From positions 1 to 64,000 of the forward strand of contig CALLSD010000060.1 of NCBI GenBank assembly GCA_938014245.1: a stretch of DNA of 64,000 bases, read 5' to 3'. Source of the DNA: an uncultured Actinomyces sp. (GTDB lineage: Bacteria; Actinomycetota; Actinomycetes; Actinomycetales; Actinomycetaceae). Position 1 is the stretch's first letter; each line of letters starts with the position of its first letter. Positions 58,757 to 64,000 of this stretch are shown here, piece by piece. The position numbers were made by a program, and so were the translations under genes. The notes beneath the pieces were generated by a model, which searched no databases, was not told the origin of the DNA, and saw nothing but the letters and a program-made list of their open reading frames with translations.

Positions 58757-60241
58757 GTGAGCGAAGAACACACCTCATCGGATACACAGCCTCAAGATTT
58801 TCACGATCATCTTCTTTTACAGGCATTTGCGTGGGATCTGCCCGCTGATCAGAGCTTGTGGAGGACGATTGCTGCTACGGCGCACGACCTTGCGGATCTG
58901 GGGATTGAAGGCGTCTGGCTTCCACCTGCGTACAAGGGTCATAAGGGGGCTGAGGATGTTGGATACGGCGTCTACGACATGTATGACCTGGGCGAGTTCG
59001 ATCAAAAAGGAAGCATCGCTACAAAGTACGGCACGAAGGATGAATACCTCGCGGCTATCGATGCGCTCCACGAGGCCGGGATCCACGTCATCGCCGACAT
59101 CGTCTTGAACCATCGTCTTGGCGGTGATGAGACTGAGGAAGTTCGAGCGCGCAGGGTTGATCCGGGGAACCGAATGCAGGTGATCTCCGACGAAGAAACA
59201 ATCCGTGCGTGGACCCGTTTCACCTTCCCAGGCCGGGCAGGAACCTACTCCGATTTCCAGTGGAATTCGCAATGTTTCAAAGGTATCGACTGGGATGAGA
59301 ACACCAAGACCAATGCCGTGTGGCTTTTTGATGGCAAAGAATGGGATCCAACAGCGGGCGAGGAGCTGGGCAACTACGACTACCTCATGGGTTGTGATGT
59401 CGACGTATCCTCACCGCAGGTTAATGAAGAATTGGACCGTTGGGGGCGCTGGTACGTTGAGACCACGGGAGTCGATGCCCTGCGCTTGGATGCCGTCAAA
59501 CACATCGGTTCAGATTTCTTCCTGCGTTGGCTGAAAGATCTTCGCGCCGCAACAGGGAAGTCTCTACCGGTTGTTGGCGAATACTGGAGTTATGACGTGG
59601 GACAGCTGTGTTCCTACCTTGATCGAGTGCCTCAAATTGGCTTATTCGACGTCCCCTTGCACTTCCACTTTCACGAGGCCTCCGTCTCAGATGGCAACTT
59701 TGATCTTTCACAGCTCTACGCGAATACCTTGGTTGCTGCGCGTCCCCAAAATGCGGTGACTTTCGTTGAAAACCATGACACTCAACCGGGACAATCACTG
59801 GAATCGACCGTTGCACCCTGGTTCAAGCTCTCTGCTTATGCTTTGATTCTTTTCCGCGATAGCGGGGTTCCCTGCGTTTTCTGGGGAGATCTTTTGGGCA
59901 GTGGGGATATGCTCCCCGCAGTGCGCGAGCTTCCCTTCCTCATGCGAGCCCGAAAGACCGCGGCTCAAGGCCCGCAATTTGATGCTTTCGATAATCCCGA
60001 CGTGGTTGGTTTTGCTCGACAGGGCATTGAAGGGGACCCCTCGACAGGCTGCGCAGTTGTTCTATCGGATCGTCTTGCTGGTGAGAAACGTTTGTTCCTT
60101 GGAAAGTGGCGCGCCGGCGAAAACTGGGTGTGCGCGGTCGGTGAACACCCCTTCGTTGTCATTGACGAGGACGGGTGGGCAACCTTCCCGGTCTCCGATG
60201 GTGGCCTTTCTGTCTACTTTCCCGAGGCCGCGCATCTTTAG
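58757..60241 (+). CDS. Cytoplasmic alpha-amylase, GH13
   Basis: The protein has 494 residues from a GTG; CAGGAT lies 6 nt upstream and may be a -10 box. There is no signal peptide, so it acts inside the cell. The GH13 conserved regions are IADIVLNHR, GVDALRLDAVKHI (nucleophile Asp245), VVGEYW (acid/base Glu275) and FVENHDTQ (Asp341). The order and length match cytoplasmic GH13_5 enzymes such as AmyS. It would hydrolyse maltodextrins or glycogen-like chains. The TetR gene is convergent to it. Confidence 0.9.
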   Translation: MSEEHTSSDTQPQDFHDHLLLQAFAWDLPADQSLWRTIAATAHDLADLGIEGVWLPPAYKGHKGAEDVGYGVYDMYDLGEFDQKGSIATKYGTKDEYLAAIDALHEAGIHVIADIVLNHRLGGDETEEVRARRVDPGNRMQVISDEETIRAWTRFTFPGRAGTYSDFQWNSQCFKGIDWDENTKTNAVWLFDGKEWDPTAGEELGNYDYLMGCDVDVSSPQVNEELDRWGRWYVETTGVDALRLDAVKHIGSDFFLRWLKDLRAATGKSLPVVGEYWSYDVGQLCSYLDRVPQIGLFDVPLHFHFHEASVSDGNFDLSQLYANTLVAARPQNAVTFVENHDTQPGQSLESTVAPWFKLSAYALILFRDSGVPCVFWGDLLGSGDMLPAVRELPFLMRARKTAAQGPQFDAFDNPDVVGFARQGIEGDPSTGCAVVLSDRLAGEKRLFLGKWRAGENWVCAVGEHPFVVIDEDGWATFPVSDGGLSVYFPEAAHL

Positions 60242-60284
60242 CCTCCCGGCCCGCCACCCGGGTGGAGGAGAAAATAAGGAGAAC

Positions 60285-60917
60285 CTACTTGGCCTCGTCA
60301 GCGGAGGTGAGGAGGACGGGGGAGGGACGCAGGTTCCGCATCCCATTCCACACGAGGTTGACGACGTGAGAAGCGACGTCTTCCTTACTCATCCGGCGCT
60401 CATCAAGCCACCATTGGCCCACTTGCGCAATCAACCCCACGAGCATCTGCGCATACAAGGGAGCCCATTTGGGATTCATATTCGCCTGAGAAAACTGGTT
60501 GGCAAGCAGGTGCTCGACTTTGATCGCGATGTCACCCATGAGGGATGAAAACGATCCAGAAGTGGAATTTTGTGGTGCATCGCGCACAAGAATTCGAAAA
60601 CCATCCGAATTCGATTCGATGTAGGTCAGTAGTGCAAGTGCGGAGTCTTCGAGGATCATCCGCGGTCGTTTCGAGGAGTCGAGAGCGGCTTCAAGGGCAC
60701 TCATGAGGGCATGAACCTCGCGGTCGACAATGACGGCGTACAGGCCTTCTTTTCCGCCGAAATGCTCATAAATAACGGGCTTGGAGATCTTCGCTTGAGA
60801 GGCAATTTCTTCGACGCTTGTCCCGTCGAATCCCTTTGAAGCAAAGGTCTTTCGCCCGACAGCAACAAGTTGCTCTCGGCGGGCAAAACCGCTCATGCGC
60901 ATTCGTTTCTCGGCCAT
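60285..60917 (-). CDS. TetR-family transcriptional regulator
   Basis: The protein has 210 residues. The N-terminal helix-turn-helix is FARREQLVAVGRKTFASKGF followed by SVEEIASQAKISKPVIYEHFGGKEGLYAVIVDRE. The C-terminal ligand domain is typical of AcrR/PksA-like regulators (TetR_C of the Rv-type). No obvious operator or divergent partner lies beside it. The gene appears leaderless: TACGGT lies exactly 6 nt before the ATG. It is convergent to the amylase, with a CCACCCGGGTGG palindrome (60256-60267) between them. Confidence 0.88.
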   Translation of the reverse strand: MAEKRMRMSGFARREQLVAVGRKTFASKGFDGTSVEEIASQAKISKPVIYEHFGGKEGLYAVIVDREVHALMSALEAALDSSKRPRMILEDSALALLTYIESNSDGFRILVRDAPQNSTSGSFSSLMGDIAIKVEHLLANQFSQANMNPKWAPLYAQMLVGLIAQVGQWWLDERRMSKEDVASHVVNLVWNGMRNLRPSPVLLTSADEAK

Positions 60918-60923
60918 GTCTTA

Positions 60924-60929
60924 ACCGTA
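60924..60929 (-). promoter_or_regulatory. -10 box TACGGT (minus strand), 6 nt before a start codon
   Basis: On the minus strand TACGGT is followed by TAAGAC and the ATG of the TetR gene (60917). It is the same spacing as at five plus-strand genes in this window. Confidence 0.5.
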
Positions 60930-60996
60930 CACGCTCGAGTCGCCCGGGGTTCTAGATGCCAAGACGGGTGTGTTTATGGCACAATCTATGTGTCCT

Positions 60997-61067
60997 TCCG
61001 CCTTGGTGTAACGGCAGCACAGAGGTTTTTGGTGCCTTTAGTCTAGGTTCGAATCCTAGGGGCGGAG
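60997..61067 (+). tRNA. tRNA-Gln (UUG)
   Basis: A cloverleaf can be drawn: acceptor TCCGCCT/GGGCGGA with one G-U, anticodon loop TTTTGGT (anticodon TTG, positions 34-36), and T-arm CTAGG-TTCGAAT-CCTAG. CCA is not encoded. In many actinobacteria tRNA-Gln lies just before glmU, as here. Confidence 0.93.
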
Positions 61068-61096
61068 CTCAATGTGAGCGCGCGTGAAAGGGCGAC

Positions 61097-62128
61097 ATGA
61101 CTACTCCCACTGCAGTGATTGTTCTGGCCGCAGGCGCTGGGACACGCATGAAGTCCTCTCTTCCCAAGGTCGTTCACCCTGTTATGGGGCTGTCGATGAT
61201 TGGTCACGCCCTCCGTGCAGGAGCCGGCACGCACCCCGATCACCTGGTTGCAGTCGTTCGCCACCAGCGCGACCTCGTTGCTGATGAAATCCTGCGTAAT
61301 AACCCCGATGCCATCATCGCGGATCAAGATGAGATTCCTGGAACCGGGCGTGCAGTTCAATGCGCATTGGATGAACTTCTGAGGCGCGGCCACAGTCTCA
61401 AGGGGACGGTTCTTGTCACATATGGCGATGTTCCCATGCTTGACGCGGCCACGCTCAATGACCTCGTTGCCTCTCATGACGAACGCGGCGCAACTGTTTC
61501 TGTGCTCACGACGATTGTCGAAGATCCGACTGGATACGGCCGCATTGTTCGAGACGATGCAAGCGGCGATGTCTGCCGCATCGTCGAGCAAAAAGACGCC
61601 ACAGACGAAGAACGTTCCATCCGTGAGATCAATGCGGGAATTTACGCTTTCGACGGGGAATTCCTACGCGATGCCCTCATGCACGTGGGGACGAATAACA
61701 AACAAGGCGAGGTCTATCTCACCGACGTTCTTGCACAGGCCTACCAGGCTGATTGCGTGACGAACGGCGTTGTTCTTGACGACCAATGGATGGCGCAGGG
61801 CTGTAATGACCGTGTCCAGCTTGCGGAATTGGCTGCGGAGATGAACCGCCGAATTTGTCGCGAGCACATGCGTGCGGGAGTATCCATCGTGGATCCCGCC
61901 TCGACATGGATCGAATGCGATGTCCGCATTGAAGCGGATACAACGATCTACCCACATACTGTTCTTCGCGGTCAGACAACGATCGCGTCGGGCTGTGAAA
62001 TCGGCCCGGGAACAACGCTGACAAATGCGCAGGTCGGTCCGGGCTGCCGGGTCCCTTCGTCATGGGTCAGTGACACACACCTTGAAGGGGATACCATAGT
62101 AACGCCTTTCACTTTGATCGAACGGTGA
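61097..62128 (+). CDS. glmU: Truncated GlmU: N-acetylglucosamine-1-phosphate uridylyltransferase without acetyltransferase half
   Basis: The protein has 343 residues; AAAGGG precedes the ATG. The uridylyltransferase domain is intact: LAAGAGTRMKSSLPKVVHPVMG, VTYGDVPML, GRIVRDD and GEVYLTDVL. From about residue 255 a left-handed beta-helix begins (IEADTTIYPHTVLRGQTTI, SGCEIGPGTTL), but the frame stops after one or two coils, well before the acetyltransferase residues of full-length GlmU (about 450-490 residues). No other frame or frameshift restores it in the 52 nt before prs. It could make UDP-GlcNAc only if another enzyme supplies GlcNAc-1-phosphate. Confidence 0.85.
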   Translation: MTTPTAVIVLAAGAGTRMKSSLPKVVHPVMGLSMIGHALRAGAGTHPDHLVAVVRHQRDLVADEILRNNPDAIIADQDEIPGTGRAVQCALDELLRRGHSLKGTVLVTYGDVPMLDAATLNDLVASHDERGATVSVLTTIVEDPTGYGRIVRDDASGDVCRIVEQKDATDEERSIREINAGIYAFDGEFLRDALMHVGTNNKQGEVYLTDVLAQAYQADCVTNGVVLDDQWMAQGCNDRVQLAELAAEMNRRICREHMRAGVSIVDPASTWIECDVRIEADTTIYPHTVLRGQTTIASGCEIGPGTTLTNAQVGPGCRVPSSWVSDTHLEGDTIVTPFTLIER

Positions 62129-62180
62129 ACAGGAAACTGCTCGACGAGTGAGGTCCGTATGAACGGAGAGGACAAACCGC

Positions 62181-63161
62181 ATGACGGGGCTGGTGACCAG
62201 CGGAGAAAAGCGTCTGGTTCTTGTATCAGGTCGAGCACACATGGAGCTCGCTCAACAAGTTGGCGAAGAATTGCACTGCGGAGTTTCTCCGACGACCGCG
62301 TATGACTTTGCCAGCGGTGAAACCTACGTTCGTTTCAACGAATCGGTGCGCGGTGCGGATGTTTTCGTCTTGCAGTCACACACCGGTGAAGTCAATAAGT
62401 GGCTGATGGAACAGCTTTTGATGATCGATGCAGCCAAGCGAGCATCGGCAAAGCGTATTACTGCAGTTGCTCCCTATTACCCCTACGCGCGCCAGGATAA
62501 GAAACACCTGGGGCGCGAACCTATTTCTGCACGCTTGATCGCAGACCTCTTCAAGACCGCTGGTGCAGACCGTGTGATGAGCGTCGACCTACACGCCTCG
62601 CAGGAGCAGGGTTTCTTTGACGGCCCCGTCGACCACCTGTGGGCAATGCCCGTACTGGTTGAGTACGTGCGTTCCCGCGTTGACCTGAGCAACGTCTGCA
62701 TGGTCTCCCCGGATGCTGGCCGAATTCGCGTTGCTGAGAAATGGTCTGCGAAGCTGGGCGGTTGCCCGCTGGCCTTTGTCCACAAGACTCGTGACACCAC
62801 CCGCCCCAATGTTGCCGTCGCTAACCGCGTCGTTGGCGATGTTGCGGGTAAGCAGTGCGTGCTGGTCGACGACATGATCGACACCGCGGGCACCATTTCC
62901 GAGGCCGTCAAGGTCGTCATGAACGCTGGTGCTTCCTCGGTCATTGTTGCTGCAACGCACGGTATTTTGTCCGATCCTGCAGCTCAGCGTCTTTCCGAGT
63001 GCGGTGCGAGCGAAGTGATCGTCACCGATACTTTGCCGATTGTTCCGGAAAAGCGTTTCGATAAGTTGACCATTTTGCCCATTGCTCCGCTTCTTGCGCG
63101 TGCAATTCGCGAAGTTTTCGACGATGGATCGGTCACATCTTTGTTCGACGGGGTCGCCTGA
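62181..63161 (+). CDS. prs: Ribose-phosphate pyrophosphokinase
   Basis: The protein has 326 residues. The family landmarks are present: RAHMELAQQVGEEL, DFASGETYVRFNESVRGADVFVLQS (adenine-binding), ITAVAPYYPYARQDKKHLGREPISARL, RVMSVDLHASQEQGFF (catalytic His) and the PRPP loop VLVDDMIDTAGTISEA. It makes PRPP from ribose-5-phosphate and ATP. The gene follows glmU by 52 nt, and rplY follows it, an order known across actinobacteria. PRPP feeds purine, pyrimidine and histidine synthesis. Confidence 0.96.
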   Translation: MTGLVTSGEKRLVLVSGRAHMELAQQVGEELHCGVSPTTAYDFASGETYVRFNESVRGADVFVLQSHTGEVNKWLMEQLLMIDAAKRASAKRITAVAPYYPYARQDKKHLGREPISARLIADLFKTAGADRVMSVDLHASQEQGFFDGPVDHLWAMPVLVEYVRSRVDLSNVCMVSPDAGRIRVAEKWSAKLGGCPLAFVHKTRDTTRPNVAVANRVVGDVAGKQCVLVDDMIDTAGTISEAVKVVMNAGASSVIVAATHGILSDPAAQRLSECGASEVIVTDTLPIVPEKRFDKLTILPIAPLLARAIREVFDDGSVTSLFDGVA

Positions 63162-63176
63162 AACCGTTAAACGCGC

Positions 63177-63299
63177 TATCCTAGCTAGGTTGCTCCGGCG
63201 AGGGCGTGAAAGCGCCGTTATCGACAGGGCTTTCTGTAGGATTCCTCCTTCAGATTCCTAGCGCCGGTGCGTGGAATGAACTATTTGAAGGAGGCTCTC
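63177..63299 (+). promoter_or_regulatory. Structured leader of rplY with ribosome-binding-site sequestering hairpin
   Basis: TATCCT (63177-63182) is a possible -10 box. CCTCCTTCA (63244-63252) is a perfect 9-nt complement of TGAAGGAGG (63286-63294), the ribosome-binding site of rplY. Inside it ATTCC (63254-63258) pairs with GGAAT (63273-63277). Upstream GAAAGC and GCTTTC form a further helix. The arrangement can hide the start of rplY. Confidence 0.7.
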
Positions 63300-63893
63300 A
63301 TGAGCAACCCCACGCTGGTCGCACAGACCCGTAGCGAATTTGGTAAGGGTGCAGCACGTCGCGCACGTCGCGCTGGCTTGGTTCCCGGTGTTCTTTACGG
63401 ACACGGCGATGCCCCCCTTCACGTTGATCTCCCCGGTCACGAGCTCTTCCTGGCCGTCCGTGGCCAGAAGAACGCTCTGGTCGAGCTGGTCATCGAAGGC
63501 AAGAAGCACCTTGCTCTGGTGAAGGAAGTTCAGCGTCACCCCGTTTCCCGCAACCTGCTCCACGCAGACTTCCTGGCCGTTAAGGTCGGCGAGCTCGTCG
63601 ACGTCGAGGTTCCGGTTTCCATCATTGGCGAGCCCGCCCCCGGTACCCAGCACACTCAGGAAGAGTTCGCTTTGCTGGTCAAGGCTCCCGCCACCTCGAT
63701 CCCCGAGTCCATCGAGGTCGACATCACCGGTGTCGAGGCCGGTACCGCAGTTCGCGTTGCAGACGTGACCTTCCCCAAGGGTGTCGTCTCCGAGCTCGAT
63801 CCCGAGACCGTCGTTGTCACGGTCAGCGAAGAGGTTGTCGAAGAAGAGGAAGAAGCAGCTCCCGCCGAGGAAGCAGCCGAATCTGCCGAGTGA
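63300..63893 (+). CDS. rplY: Ribosomal protein L25/Ctc
   Basis: The protein has 197 residues from the ATG at 63300 (AAGGAGG at 5 nt); the in-frame extension to 63267 has no such site. The N-terminal 5S rRNA-binding domain is clear: TRSEFGKGAARRARRAGLVPGVLYGHG and LVKEVQRHPVSRNLLHADFLAV. The C-terminal Ctc-type domain (about 100-175) follows. The tail is acidic, with EEVVEEEEEAAPAEEA. It binds 5S rRNA in the central protuberance of the 50S subunit. Translation may be controlled by the leader hairpin. A strong terminator follows. Confidence 0.94.
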   Translation: MSNPTLVAQTRSEFGKGAARRARRAGLVPGVLYGHGDAPLHVDLPGHELFLAVRGQKNALVELVIEGKKHLALVKEVQRHPVSRNLLHADFLAVKVGELVDVEVPVSIIGEPAPGTQHTQEEFALLVKAPATSIPESIEVDITGVEAGTAVRVADVTFPKGVVSELDPETVVVTVSEEVVEEEEEAAPAEEAAESAE

Positions 63894-63907
63894 TCTCACT
63901 GTGATTT

Positions 63908-63939
63908 CGGGAGGCTCGCCCACCAGGGCGAGCCTCCCG
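63908..63939 (+). terminator. Strong rho-independent terminator after rplY
   Basis: CGGGAGGCTCGCCC (63908-63921) pairs perfectly with GGGCGAGCCTCCCG (63926-63939), loop ACCA, then TTTATT. It is the most canonical terminator of the window. Confidence 0.93.
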
Positions 63940-63957
63940 TTTATTACACTGAATGGT

Positions 63958-64000
63958 ATGAAGCGCGTGCACGTTATTATTCCCGCGGGTGGAGTGGGCT
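63958..64000 (+). CDS. ispD: IspD, 5' end only (partial at window edge)
   Basis: The first 14 codons read MKRVHVIIPAGGVG, the nucleotide-binding start of 2-C-methyl-D-erythritol 4-phosphate cytidylyltransferase (or a fused IspDF), which makes the substrate leading to IspE. A TACACT box lies 7 nt before the ATG, and no ribosome-binding site is seen, again like a leaderless gene. An earlier ATG at 63953 is out of frame. The rest of the gene lies beyond the window. MobA-type or other nucleotidyltransferases share this start, so the call rests partly on the neighbourhood. Confidence 0.65.
   Translation, partial: MKRVHVIIPAGGVG

Noticed and set aside
62100..62180. Frameshift that would restore full-length GlmU
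   Set aside because: I read all three frames between the glmU stop and prs. None contains beta-helix hexapeptides, and there is no room for the missing 100 or more residues.

Overview
The window looks like a chromosomal segment of a moderately high-GC actinobacterium of the family Actinomycetaceae (Actinomyces/Schaalia-like; genus inferred, not proven). The grounds are actinobacterial gene neighbourhoods (tatD-rpf-rpf-ksgA-ispE-ABC-F; tRNA-Gln-glmU-prs-rplY-ispD), a fused coproporphyrin ferrochelatase/coproheme decarboxylase, frequent GTG starts, and several genes whose -10 box lies exactly 6 nt before the start codon, as in leaderless actinobacterial mRNAs. No rRNA, CRISPR array, prophage or intact transposase is visible.

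Layout. 0-11 kb is accessory: a zinc macrodomain protein, a GNAT acetyltransferase, an AT-rich membrane-anchored protein, a GT1 glycosyltransferase, a TetR-controlled ABC exporter with twin palindromic operators, a secreted esterase, small conserved proteins and an ADP-ribosylglycohydrolase. 11-19.5 kb holds the haem fusion gene, two DNA glycosylase-family genes, a methyltransferase, an aldolase, a nitroreductase and a YkvI-like membrane protein, with a duplicated hairpin element between the last groups. 19.5-22.9 kb carries two overlapping P-loop ATPase genes preceded by four 12-bp tandem repeats, and ogt. 23-28.4 kb encodes a cation/proton antiporter and a very large MacB-like ABC protein with pentapeptide-like repeats outside the membrane. 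28.4-40 kb is the tatD/rpf/ksgA/ispE/ABC-F neighbourhood, interrupted by a secreted transglutaminase-like/lipoprotein pair on the other strand. 40-43 kb is an ABC-2-like pair.

43.4-58.5 kb is the most coherent pathway: a wall-anchored nuclease, a wall-anchored 5'-nucleotidase, a BMP-type nucleoside ABC importer (binding lipoprotein, double ATPase, two permeases), cytidine deaminase, thymidine phosphorylase, purine nucleoside phosphorylase, deoxyribose-phosphate aldolase and a phosphosugar mutase. Read in order, these genes would take external DNA to nucleosides, import them and break the deoxyribose down to acetaldehyde and glyceraldehyde 3-phosphate.

58.7-64 kb has a cytoplasmic alpha-amylase, a TetR regulator, tRNA-Gln(UUG), a GlmU lacking its acetyltransferase half, prs, rplY with a leader that can hide its own ribosome-binding site, and the start of ispD. 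The least explained items are the two-ATPase/iteron locus, the secreted transglutaminase pair and a strongly over-represented heptamer (CGAGGCC) that is missing from the AT-richer islands.
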